The notes beneath the pieces are model-generated. The model had not been told where the DNA came from. It ran no database searches and worked only from the letters and a program-made list of their open reading frames with translations. Shown here one piece after another: positions 37,114 to 48,212 of a stretch of DNA of 64,000 nucleotides. Origin of the DNA: Zelopaecilomyces penicillatus (lineage: Eukaryota > Ascomycota > Sordariomycetes > Hypocreales > Pseudodiploosporaceae); assembly GCA_005765155.1 (NCBI GenBank), contig VCCP01000005.1:2108001-2172000 (forward strand). The letters are read 5' to 3'. Each line of letters starts with the position of its first letter. The stretch's first letter is position 1. Position numbers and translations under genes: made by a program.

Positions 37114-39252
37114 GTGCTAGAGGTTATAGAGGGAGACACATTTCAGATAAAACCAATCCCTTATAATAAGCTCTCTACAGGGCTTATTTTAATAGAAAGA
37201 AAATCCCGTTATCGAACGGTTCTTTTACTACCTAATAAGGAAGGTTATACTGTCTTCTCTGCTATAAAGGGACTATTTAGAGGACTAAAAGCCCACTATA
37301 AAAAATACCCTCTACGGCTGCATTTCGACGGTGGAAAAGAGGTCTCAGCACTGCTAAAAGACTGGCTAGCAGGCAAAGGCATCGGTTTTAGCACATCTAG
37401 CCCCTATATTCATGAGCAAAATAGCCTGCCAGAACGCTCTATAAGGGTTATTTTAGACCGACTACGGGCTACTATGATCTGGGCCCAGCTGCCACTTTTT
37501 CTCTGGACCGCTATTTTACCTGCTATAGTTAACCTTATCAACTGTACAGCGGTTACAAACAGGGACCTCAGCCCGCTACAGCTCTTCTTACAAGAGCTAA
37601 AACCAGCTCTAGCAGCTAACAAACCAAATTTAACAGCCTACAGAGCTATTGGAGCATACTGTGAGGTTGTTATCCCTGCTGAGAAGCGCCAACAAGGCGC
37701 TAAACTAAGCCCTAAAACAGAACCAGCCAGGCTGCTGGCTACACTAGGCAAAAATGTCTATTCGATCTATATACCCTCCCGCCAGCAGGTAACTAAGACC
37801 TCTTTCCTTCGTATTATAGAAGGAATAGGCCCTATAAGCCAGGGCCTAAAGGGCAATTTTCACAATCTTCAGAGCCCTTCTAGCTTAAAGGGAGAATTAG
37901 AAGAGCTTTACACCCCGCCAAAATCAACAGATCAACCTACCCTAAAGGATCTGACCGATTTACAAGCCCTTCATCAAGCTAGAAGACCTATCCAACTGCC
38001 AGAGCCTGTACTACAGACGCCACAACAGCTGCCACAACCGCTACAACAGCTGCCACAGCCTGTATCACAGCCTGTAACACAATTACCACAGCCTACTGAA
38101 CAGCCTGAACAGCTGTTAGAAGACTCTAAACCTATGCAGCTAGATCTTGCCTACCCTATAGATATCTGCTATAAGCTAAAGGCAAAATTCACTGCTAAGG
38201 CTTCTTCAGAACCTGCTGGCTGGAAACAAGCCTTAGAAGACCCTGCTAAGGAACAGTGGATTAGCGCTATTTATAGCGAATTCCACCAAATTCTACAAGC
38301 TAAAGTCATGCATTTTATCCCTTTTTCAGAGGTTCCAAAAGACCGAAAAATCCTGAAAAATAGGCTTGTTTTTAAGCTTAAGAAGGATTCACAAAATCAG
38401 CCCTTAAAATATAAGGCTAGGCTTGTTATAAAGGGTTTTATACAAATTGAAGGAAAAGACTACTTTAAAACCTTCGCAGCTACTAGTATTCCCCCCACCT
38501 GGCGGATTTTACTAGCTTTAGCAGCCTTTTATAACTGGGAAATCGAGCAAATTGATTTTATAGGGGCTTTTTTAAACAGCCAGTTATCTGAGGATATTTT
38601 TATGGAATTTCCAGAAGGCCTGTCTTCCTTTATAGAGACCCAGACCCCTGGAAACCAGCCTTTAGCAGCTTTATTAGCCAAGCTTGGCTATAACCCTGCT
38701 ATAAAACAGGTTATCCTGCTAAAAAAGGCCCTATATGGGCTAAAGCAAGGTCCCCGTGAATGGCAACAGCAGCTAATTAAGCTGCTAGCTACTCTAGGGT
38801 TCCAACCCTTAATCTCTGACCCGGCTGTCTTTATCAATGCTCAGACTAACACCTTTATTATTACCTACGTTGATGACTGCCTTATTATAGGGCCGGACCT
38901 ACCCTATATTAACAAGCTAAAACGCCTGTTAAATAAGGTCTTTGCTATAGAAGATAGAGGCCCTGTAGCCTTCTTCTTAGGGGTTCAAATCAGCCGTAAC
39001 CGGGTTAAAAAGGAGCTATGGCTGCACCAGTCTCAGTATATTGATGAGGCTCTTCAGCGCTTTCAGCTGCAAGATGCAACCCCTACAGCTATACCCCTAC
39101 AACCCGGAGCATTAAAAGAACCCCTAAAAAAGGTTCTTACCTCTGCTGAACAACAGACTTATCAGCAGATTATAGGGACTTTAATGTACCTTATGCTTCT
39201 TTCCAGACCTGATATAGCTTTTCCAATACAGTGGCTTTCTCGATATATGTAA
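37114..39252 (+). CDS. Open segment of Copia A polyprotein: integrase core to reverse transcriptase
   Basis: 712 codons from an internal ATG to the premature TAA at 39250. The same frame is open back to 36823, where the integrase zinc finger lies. It contains SRYRTVLLLP, the integrase Asp at 37327 and Glu at 37432 (34 residues apart, close to the D-35-E norm), a Pro/Gln linker (about 37990-38130), and the whole RT: VFKLKKD, YKARLVIKGF, QIDFIGAFLNS, KKALYGLKQGPREW, YVDD at 38866-38877, and FFLGVQISR. All RT catalytic residues are present. RNase H follows beyond the stop. Confidence 0.92.
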   Translation: MLEVIEGDTFQIKPIPYNKLSTGLILIERKSRYRTVLLLPNKEGYTVFSAIKGLFRGLKAHYKKYPLRLHFDGGKEVSALLKDWLAGKGIGFSTSSPYIHEQNSLPERSIRVILDRLRATMIWAQLPLFLWTAILPAIVNLINCTAVTNRDLSPLQLFLQELKPALAANKPNLTAYRAIGAYCEVVIPAEKRQQGAKLSPKTEPARLLATLGKNVYSIYIPSRQQVTKTSFLRIIEGIGPISQGLKGNFHNLQSPSSLKGELEELYTPPKSTDQPTLKDLTDLQALHQARRPIQLPEPVLQTPQQLPQPLQQLPQPVSQPVTQLPQPTEQPEQLLEDSKPMQLDLAYPIDICYKLKAKFTAKASSEPAGWKQALEDPAKEQWISAIYSEFHQILQAKVMHFIPFSEVPKDRKILKNRLVFKLKKDSQNQPLKYKARLVIKGFIQIEGKDYFKTFAATSIPPTWRILLALAAFYNWEIEQIDFIGAFLNSQLSEDIFMEFPEGLSSFIETQTPGNQPLAALLAKLGYNPAIKQVILLKKALYGLKQGPREWQQQLIKLLATLGFQPLISDPAVFINAQTNTFIITYVDDCLIIGPDLPYINKLKRLLNKVFAIEDRGPVAFFLGVQISRNRVKKELWLHQSQYIDEALQRFQLQDATPTAIPLQPGALKEPLKKVLTSAEQQTYQQIIGTLMYLMLLSRPDIAFPIQWLSRYM

Positions 39253-39855
39253 CAGGCCTATATCAACCATTATAATGCAGCTAGGAACCTTCTAAAATAC
39301 CTGAAAGGCTCTAAAGAACTAGCTATCCTTTATAAGGCTTCAGACCTTATACAGGCTAAACAACTAGCTCTTCAGCTGCTAGGCTATTCAGATAGTGATT
39401 TTGCAGGCTGTAAAGCTACTAGCAAATCCACCTATGGGTATCTCTTTAAGCTAGCAAGCGGGCCTATCTGCTGGAAGGCAAAGAGATAGACTACTATAGC
39501 CCTCTCAACTACAGAAGCTGAATCAGATGCTTTAGTAGAGGCTATAAAAGAGCTAAAATGGCTCTCTGGGCTCTTTATAGAGCTAAAAATCCCTCTTCAG
39601 CAGCCTATAGACCTGTATTATGATAATACAGCCTCTATAAGTAATGCTAAGAACCCTAATCAGCATGCCCGAACTAAGCACACCCTGCTAAAATTCCACT
39701 ATATTAGGCAAGAGACAGCTAGTGGGCTATTTAAGATAAATTATCTTACAACTAAGGCTATGCCTGCTGATGGGCTAACTAAGGCTTTAACAGGCCCTGT
39801 TTTTCAGGGCTTTCTAAGCCTATTAAACCTGCAAAAACCCCCTATTAAAAGCTAG
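39253..39855 (+). pseudogene. Copia A RNase H and C-terminus
   Basis: Same frame after the stop at 39250. It carries the RNase H motifs GYSDSDFAGC (Asp residues present), WKAKR followed by a stop in place of Gln (39487), STTEAES, and LYYDNTASI, ending LLNLQKPPIKS and TAG. Without the two stops it would complete a normal copia Pol. Confidence 0.9.
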
Positions 39856-39875
39856 CTATATATATATAGCTTGCT

Positions 39876-39883
39876 AGAGGGAG
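39876..39883 (+). other. Copia A polypurine tract
   Basis: AGAGGGAG directly against the TG of the 3' LTR, the standard plus-strand primer position. Confidence 0.85.
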
Positions 39884-40355
39884 TGTTAAAATAGGCGGGT
39901 TTTATATAACAGCCTGACCTGTTATAAGATTAGTAGCTAGACCTACTATAGCTTAGCAGCTAAACCTGCTATAGCCCTAGCAGCCAGACCTGCTATAAGG
40001 TAGCAGCCTGACCTGCTATAAGACCTAAAAAGCCCGTGCAGCCTGACCTGCTATATCAGGCTAGACTAGTAAAATAAGGGCTTATCCCTTATACCCCTCT
40101 CTTTCTTATTATTTGGAATGCTTAGAAATCTAAAGAAATATTATTTGGAATTCTTAAATAATTCCAAATAATCCTAGTATTATTTAGATATATAAGATAG
40201 CTGGATTCCTAGCTGAATCCTGCTTTCTTTCTCTATCGGCAATTCAATCACTTCTTTCTTCTTTTCTACAGACTTTACTCTGGATAACTATTCGCTGCCT
40301 TTCTTTCACTGCTATCGCTACTAGCTTTAGTTATAACTTTATACTGCAAATTGCA
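39884..40355 (+). repeat. 3' LTR of Copia A
   Basis: 472 bp, the less mutated of the two LTRs, ending GCAAATTGCA followed by ATAAT. Contains the tandem array (39910-40062) and the hairpin (40140-40172). Confidence 0.97.
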
Positions 40356-40360
40356 ATAAT

Positions 40361-40599
40361 AATATATATATATACCCTTATTATTTCACTCTTTAGATAT
40401 AGCTTAGATAATTATCAATATACCTTCAACTTCATTATATTATTCACTATCGCTTATTATACTAATACTTAACCCCTGGTTATAATACTCTATATCCATT
40501 ATTAATATGATAGATATATTGCTCAGAACACCTTAACTCATCTGCCAATATAAACCCCTTTCATTAGGTTTATCCCTTGGGAATTCATCAAATATTATA
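40361..40599 (+). repeat. 3' LTR of Z1, right part
   Basis: Resumes in the TATA run after Copia A and ends CATCAAATATTATA, followed by TATTA (40600-40604). Moderately RIPed: CTATCGC and GCTCAGAACACC survive. Confidence 0.9.
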
Positions 40600-40604
40600 T
40601 ATTA

Positions 40605-42923
40605 TTAGAATTATTACTCCTAAGACTATTATCTTTAATATTCTTACTTTAAGTATTCCTTTATCTAGTATAATATCTATTATAAATTCTAATAGCTTTT
40701 CTTCTAATAGATCAGGCTTATAATTAATTAATTAATTAAAGAATAATATTATTAAGAGTTTTTAATAAAGTATTATTAAAACTAATACCACTCTCCTTAA
40801 TAATTTTAAGGATATCCTTATTATAAATAAATCTAAAAGATATATTATTAATCTTAAGCTTATTAAATACTTTAATAGGATTAATATTATTAAATATCTT
40901 TTAAGCTATAAGCTTAAAATAAAAGATAATAATATAATTAATAAAAAGAAATATAATTACTTTATATATTATATAATTAATACTTATAAAGATATTATCT
41001 AAGGATTTATTTATAATCTTTTATAAATAAAAGTTAAAGAAGTATTAAAGAGCTATTTCTTTAAAAAAGATTTATAATAATTAAGATTATATAAAGATTA
41101 TTTAAAAGCATTTAAATAATAATACTTAGAATCTATTAAAGATATTCTAGACTAGCTTAATAGGTATAGATTCTATACTTCCTAATATAATTCAAATTAA
41201 AAGGACTTAAAATTATTATCTTATATATTATATAAGACTATACTAGCAAAACTCCTTATTAAGATTATTTAAGTAAATTCTATTAATAATCCCTATAAAC
41301 TTAAAAAGATACTATATAAATAGCTTTAAGGATACTTTAATAGTTAAATAATTATTGGATTAGCTATTAAATAATATAAGATTTCTAATAATCTTAGGAA
41401 TTAAATAAATATAATTACTATTAGGGTAATACTTGATTAAGTTATTATAATAAAGAATTTAATTATATAAGATCTTTATTTTAAAGAAAAGTTCTTTCTA
41501 ACTATTACTAAGACTATATCCCCTAAAGCTAAACCAATAAATATAAAGGAGTTAATCAAGCTTATTGATAACCTTAAGATCAATATAGCTATCAGAGAAG
41601 ATATTACTTAAATAATTATTAAAATATAGATAGATACTAATATATATATTAATAAGGATCTATAATATAAAGGCCTAATAAATTTTTTATTTAATTAAAT
41701 AATATTTAATCTTAGTAATAATAAGGATTTTAATATCTTTTTTTTTTAAGGAAGATAGGATAAGAATAATTACTAGTATTATAATTTATTAAATTATTTT
41801 CTTTTCTATTATAATAAATTAATATATAATATTAAACTTGGGTTCTATATATATAATTTATATATTAAGATATTAAACCTAGGATATATTATAAGCTAGA
41901 GTATAATTCCTTTTATTATTATATAATAATTCCTTAAAATAAAAGAATACTATTAGAAGCTTATAATAGCTTAGGCTATTAATTTCCTTAATTATATAAT
42001 TATATCCCTTATCCCTTTAATTAAAGTTAAAGCCTTTTAGTACTTTAAATAAATATTAAATAAATATAAAGGTATAATCTTTAGAAAATATAACCCTTAC
42101 CTAAGCCTTAAATAGTAATCTATAAAGTTATAATGCATAGATATTATATTTAATAAAAATATAATCTAAACTTCTTTTATATTACTCTTTTAATATAAAG
42201 ATATAGAGGATTAAATAATATTAATATATATAATTGATATAAATATTAATAAAAGAAAGAGATAGAAAGGTGATAATAAAGAGTTAATTAAACCTTTAAC
42301 TATTATATATTAAAAGCCTACTCCTAAGGCTATCTTAATATTAGATAAGATAATATCTTTTAATCTAGTAATTATACCTAAGAATATATTATAAATAATA
42401 GATTAGAGTATAAGATTTTCTTATTATTAATTAAAATTAAAGAAAACCTTATTTATAAAGATAATTATTATATTATTTTATATATTAATTAATCTTAATT
42501 TAAAGCTTAGGATAATTATAAGCTAGAATCTATTAAATTAGACTAAAGATATAATAAAAATCCTCTATATCCCTAGGAATAGATCAGATAATCCTATATC
42601 TTTAATAAAGCTAAAGAATATAATAAAAGTAATTTAAGTTTACCTATATATAAGATATAATAAAGCCTTCTTTAATAAGCTAATTAAACAATTATATACT
42701 AGTATTATAATTATAATTAAGATATAAAAAGAAGCCCCTCTTAATTATAGCTAGTATTAAATAGTATTATCTAATTAAGGTTAAGATAATATAGATCTAT
42801 TAGGCCTATATTACTTTTATATTCTAGAACCAATTAAAGATAATCTTTATAATAATATAAGCTTCTCTTTTAATAAGATACTTTATAAGATTATTTAAAT
42901 ATACTTAAATAACTATTAATTAT
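40605..42923 (+). pseudogene. Y2 gag region (dead), with the end of the leader
   Basis: Counterpart of 6880-9600 in Y1 without the solo LTR. The empty CTAG site now reads TTAA near 42024. The Gag-like frame is at about 41105-41690. It is more saturated than Y1, and no motif adds to what Y1 shows. Confidence 0.5.
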
Positions 42924-45900
42924 TAAATATATAATAAATACTTAAGATCTAAGTTAAGATTAATTCTTAAAAAGAGAAAGTAATAAATATATTTATTAAT
43001 TTAGACTCTAAAAATAATATTATCTTAAAATCACTAGCTAAGAAATATAAGATTAAATATAATTTAATTAAGATTAAAATAATATTATTCTTTAAATAGA
43101 CTATTTAAATAATTAAAGAAATAAAAGTTTAACTCTATATAGAAATTGCTTAAATATCTATTTATTTATATATAATATTAAATAGAGTTATAATATTCTT
43201 TATCTTAAGGATACTATTTATTAAAATAGCTAAATTATTATTTAATTATTCTTAGAAGGATAGAGATTTATATATATAGTATTAAATAGGGTAAGTATAA
43301 GTAATTACTCCTATTATAAATACTATTTATTAGGAATAAAATAAATCTGATTTTTTAAAAAACTAAATATTAATTATATTACTAGAGGTATAATTAATAA
43401 TAAGGAATTAATTAATCTGGAATAACTCCTTAAGGATAATAAAGAAATACTAATAAAGCTTAACTTTAATAATAATAAAATAATTACTAAGAGTATATTA
43501 ATAGAGTCTATAAAGCAGTATATTAAAGCTTTAAAAATAACTAAGACTAAATTAGACTTCTTAAAGAAAAAGAAGAAATCTAAAAGAAAAGAAATATATT
43601 AATTATATAATCCCTCTAAAATATATATTTATACCTTATATAAAAAGAAGATTAATAAAGTTAACCTTATTAATAATATTCCTTTAGATAAATCTATATC
43701 TAATAATAATCTATTTTAAAAAAAAAAGAAATAAAAGAAAATAAAGAGAAGAATTAATCTAAATATATTTTTTATTAAATATATTACTTTAAAATTCTCT
43801 AATATACCTAAGAGATCCTAACTTTATAAAGAATACCTTAAGGAAATCCTTTTTTAAACTAAAGATATATTAATCTAATAGGAGATTAATATTTTCCTAG
43901 AGATCCTTTATAATAGAGAATAGGCTTTATCTTAATAATTTAAAAAAAGTAAAATACTTAATCTATTAATTATATCTCCTTAAGTTATTAAAGTGATTTC
44001 TTATTTAGCTTAATAGATATATTCTATCCCTATTTTATAAGGATTAAAAATAAAAGCTATAAAGTTATTAAAGATATACTTTAAGAATTATATATTAAAA
44101 GAGTCTTATACCTCCTATAAGAATTAATATTTCTTTATTAAGAAAAAGAATAAAAGATTTTATTTAATTAATATTATTATAAAATATAATACTATTATTC
44201 TTAGAGATATATTTATCCCTTCTAGTATTAATTTTTTTAATAAAGATTTCTCTATATATATTATACTCTTATTATTAGATTTCTTTTCTAGCTATAATTA
44301 AGTCCTATTAGATAAAAAGAGTAGGGATTTTATTATATTTTCTTTTATTATTAGTCTTTTAAGGATATATATATTCCCTTAGGGTATTATAAATTCTATA
44401 GCCTAGTTTATAAGAATTATAATTTAAATATTATTTAATCTTATTCTAGATATTTATAAACCCTTTCTTAATAATATTATTATATATAAGCTATAATCTA
44501 TTTATAATAATAAAGAGATTCTTCTTAAAGTATAGAAATATATATTTAAATATTTATAGAATCTTAATAAAATCCTTCTTAATATTAAACTCTCTAGATA
44601 TATAATATTAAAAAAGAAATTAAGATATTATTAAAATATAATTATTATTATTAGATTTCTTTATAGGATATCTAGAAGGAAATCAATTAAAAAGAAGATT
44701 ATTAAGATCCTAGAATAGCTTACCTATTATAATATAATAGATATTAAGGCCTTTCTTAAACTTATTAACTATTATTAAATTTAAATATATAATTTTATTA
44801 TTATTACTTTTCTTTTTATTATCTTATTATAAAAGAAAGCCCTTTAGAAATAAAAAGGATTATAATTAAAGATAATAATTAACCTTAAAGATATAATAAT
44901 AACTATCCCTATTTTAATATTACTTAATCTCTTTAAGGAGGGTAAAGAAATTATACTTATAATAAATACCAGCCTTAAAGGATAAAGAGCAGTTTTAATA
45001 TAAGTCCTAGATAAATAATAATATCTAATTAGGTTTAAAAGCGGTTATTAGAATAAGGCTAAATATAACTATAATATAATAAAGTAAGAGTATAAGGCTA
45101 TTCTTTTTATACTTTAAAGGCTTAAAGGATATATTTATAGTATATAATTTACTTTAGAGATAGATATATATATCCTTATATACTAGCTTAATAATATTAT
45201 TTATAATATATTAGATAGTTTTATTATCTATTGAATTAGTTATATTATATTATTTGATTTTATTATTAAATATATTTCTAGGAAAAATAATAGTATAATA
45301 GATAGATTTTCTTAAAAAGGATTAAAGCTATCTAATTAAATAAATACTAAAGTTAATAGGGATTTAAAGGATATAATCAATATATATCTTAGATTAATAT
45401 AATTAAATATATTAGAATCTGGATATTCTATAAAGTCTTAATAGATTGCTAGATTCTTATATTTATTAAAGAGACTATCTAATCTTAATAGAATACAATT
45501 TAAGATATTATATCAGAAAGCTTAGAGATTCTTTATTAAGGATAGAAAACTTTAATTAAGACTAACTTATAAAAGAAACTATCTTATATTAATTATTAAT
45601 AATTTACTTATCTATAAGAAATTAATAATAAGCTATTATATAGCCTAAGGGTATAAAGGTAAAACAGTTATCTTTAAAACTCTCTTTAATAAGTATTATT
45701 AGAAAAAGATATAGAATAATATTTTCTTAGCTATAGCCTATTACCCTAAGTATTAAAAATTTATATTATAATAGGGTAGAGAACCAGTAATTCTAATATT
45801 ACTTAAATAGCTAATATTAAAAGTATACTTTAATTTATAATATATACTATTTAATTATAATATAAATTTCCTTATAGAAGCTTATTATAACTTAATTAAA

Positions 45901-46973
45901 TAGATAGAAGTTTAATTAATATAATAGATTAATTTAAGGGTTATAACTAGATTTATTATAACCTTAATATAATAATATAGATTTATACTTTATATAATTA
46001 TTAATAATAGATCTAAAATAAAAGAGCTTCTCCCTTAGATATTATTTAATTAGAGTATAAAATATATTTAAATATCTAGATATAATCCTATAGTTAATTT
46101 TATAATTAAAGTTAATTATTAGAGCCTTATATCTATAATAGTAAAGATATTAGAAGGGGACTTTAAATAAATAAGATATCTTAAAGCAGCTATTCTTATA
46201 AATAGAACTATAATTAAATCATTCTATAGCTTCTCTATCTTTTATCTTATATATAGGTATAACCCTATCTTATTATTTAAAGTTAAATTCCTAATATAGA
46301 GGCTTATTAATTAAGATATTATTATTAATATTAAGGATTTATTTAAGTCTTATATTTAAATACTAGAAAGAAGATTAAAAGATATAATAAAGGCTAAAAA
46401 AAAGATAATTAACTTTAAGAAAAAGCTGATAATAAGAATAAATACTACTAATAAATATATACTTTGATTAGAATATAATTAATTAATATTAAATAACCTA
46501 ATACTTATATATAATATATCTAAGAAGTAGAATAAATCTTATATAGTAAAGATAGTAATATACTAGTATAGTCTATATTAGATTATTTAATAAATAGATA
46601 TTATTAAAGTATATATACTTTATATAATAGATAGGATTCTCTTAAATAAGACTTATTTTAGAAACTATTTAAAGAAGTTTATTAAAGATAAGTATAACTA
46701 ATAAATATCTAATACTAATATATAGCTCTTTAAATCTAAAGATAAATAAGAACTATATAAGAAAAAGAGAGGGCTAGGATTATTAGATCCCCTTATATAC
46801 TTTAACTTATTTATTAATTAAATAATACCCTAAGACTCTAACTCTAATATTAATCTTAAAGAAGACTTCCTAGATTTATTATTAGCTATTAAATCTTGGT
46901 TTAAAGTTATAATCCCTAACTTAACTTAATTTTAAAAGAGTATATATTAACTATATTTACTTTAAATATATAT
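42924..46973 (+). pseudogene. Y2 pol remnant
   Basis: In constant register with Y1 (offset 33,323). The protease site is near 42996-43013; RT runs from about 43813, with FLNN near 44464-44475 where DD is expected. RNase H near 44943-45163, integrase near 45423-46720. Stops are TAA/TAG at Gln positions. No net insertions or deletions relative to Y1. Confidence 0.82.
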
Positions 46974-48212
46974 ATAACTTCTTATATACTTAAACTAAGG
47001 ATTTCCTAGCCTGAACTCTATTTAAAAATCCTTAGTAAAAAGGATCTTAATAATATTTCTTAAAAGGTATAATAAATTTTACTCTTTATATATAATATTC
47101 TATTACTAATATATAAATCAATTATATTAAATCAATTATAATAAATAATTAATACTCCTAAACCTTAATTATAATAATTAAACTATTCCTATATTAATAA
47201 TTAAATAATTCTTATTAATCTTATTTCTTTATAACCTTTCCTTAATTTATATTAATCTGATTTTATTATACTTTTAAGTATAGGCTTACTCTTAGATCTA
47301 TCCTATATTTATATTAACCAGAACCAAATAAAGCTTATACTTATATACTTAAAACCTTTCCTTTTATTTTAAAAAACTTATTAAATTCTTATTAAAAATA
47401 GGAGTTCTTATAAATTATTTTAATATTATAATATTATCTTTCTTTAACTTTCCTATTTATATAAATCCCTTTCTTATTTTATTATATATATATTTTATAA
47501 TACTATACTAAATTAATTATACTCTTTTATTAATTTACTTTATTTTATAAAGATTAATTAATACCTTTAAAAGCTAATTTATTTATTAATACTAAACTAT
47601 CTAAATTATATAATTAATATTATTATCCTAAAATTAATTTACTCTATCCCTTTTAAATTAAACTTATATCCTAATAACTAAGAAATTATTTAATCCTATT
47701 TATACCTATTAAATCCTATTAAGATTTTCCTTTATTATCTTATTTATATCCTATTTTATTATATACTTAACCTTTAAAATTAATAGTTAATATTTCTATA
47801 AATAGAGAGTAGTAGATATATTTAAGAAATCTAGAATAATTAATCCCTTTAATTCTTTGGTCTAGTTCTTCTTTAAGAAAGTTATTTACTTTCTCTTATC
47901 CTCTAGCTTAGATTAATAGCTATAAAGTCCTCTTTATCTATAATCTATATATCTATTTTATTTATAATTTAAATAGTATTTATTATACTTATTTAGGATT
48001 AAAATATATAGATAATATAGTTATATAATATACTCCCTAATAGCTATAATAATAATCAAGAAGGATTATATATAATAGGAATATAGGATTAGATTAATAA
48101 CCTTATAATAACTAATAAATAAAGAATAGATTCTCTCTTTCTATTTTATTAAGGTATTAAAGATATATCTATAAATATATCCTATTTTAACTAATATAAA
48201 TATAGGGTAAGG
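46974..48212 (+). other. Y2 gap between pol and the extra frame
   Basis: Same non-coding stretch as in Y1, with no gene seen. Pyrimidine tracts are preserved near 47435-47480. Confidence 0.5.

Larger units (their letters stand above)
35095..39855 (+). pseudogene. Copia A Gag-Pol polyprotein (1586 codons, ten premature stops)
   Basis: Starts at ATG 35095 and ends at TAG 39853-39855, all in one frame. Gag: a coiled-coil-like N-terminus (residues ~9-35), a Pro/Gln-rich part, then a capsid region from ~88 (YRLRGPDNYDQW). Lysine-rich segment ~278-330, no CCHC knuckle. Protease DTG at 391-393. Integrase zinc finger H617-x4-H622...C651-x2-C654; core with D745 (HFDGG) and E780 (LPERS); the first Asp is perhaps D681. 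A Pro/Gln-rich linker at ~966-1012. RT with YKARLVIKGF and YVDD at 1258-1261. RNase H from GYSDSDFAGC to the end. Stops at 35191, 35197, 35242, 35263, 35530, 35791, 35899, 36820, 39250 and 39487; all are TAA/TAG where CAA/CAG fits. No frameshift is found. A single frame for Gag and Pol, as in Drosophila copia. Confidence 0.95.
34027..40355 (+). mobile_element. Copia A: nearly intact Ty1/copia retrotransposon
   Basis: 6,329 bp, with two 472-bp TG...CA LTRs and ATAAT on both sides (34022-34026, 40356-40360). One long Gag-Pol frame is in the order PR, IN, RT, RNase H, which defines Ty1/copia. The LTRs differ at eight positions, all transitions, so this is a late arrival compared with the saturated elements around it. 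Ten in-frame stops, all compatible with CAA/CAG to TAA/TAG, disable it. The codons, CA and CG content stand out sharply from the neighbours. Confidence 0.97.
19348..40599 (+). mobile_element. Z1: Ty3/gypsy chromovirus, split by Z2 and Copia A
   Basis: Inserted in the Y2 leader with TATTA repeats at 19343-19347 and 40600-40604. Joining the flanks gives the uninterrupted Y1 sequence near 6870-6885. Its own parts are the 5' LTR 19348-19776, internal 19777-24874 and 32215-33833, and a 3' LTR in two pieces, 33834-34026 and 40361-40599. Z2 lies in its integrase gene and Copia A in its 3' LTR. The LTR starts TATTATAACCC, probably from TGTCATAACCC through RIP (compare TATCATAACCC at 24875), and ends in a form of ACATCACA, so it was a normal TG...CA LTR. 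Confidence 0.9.

Noticed and set aside
36657..37622. Minus-strand open frames at 36657-36869, 36909-37139 and 37410-37622
   Set aside because: Antisense shadows of the Copia A polyprotein.
35095..39855. TAA/TAG read as glutamine (a changed genetic code) in Copia A
   Set aside because: CAA and CAG are abundant in the same frame, neighbouring elements show wholesale CpA to TpA change, and the stops cluster unevenly. RIP explains this more simply.
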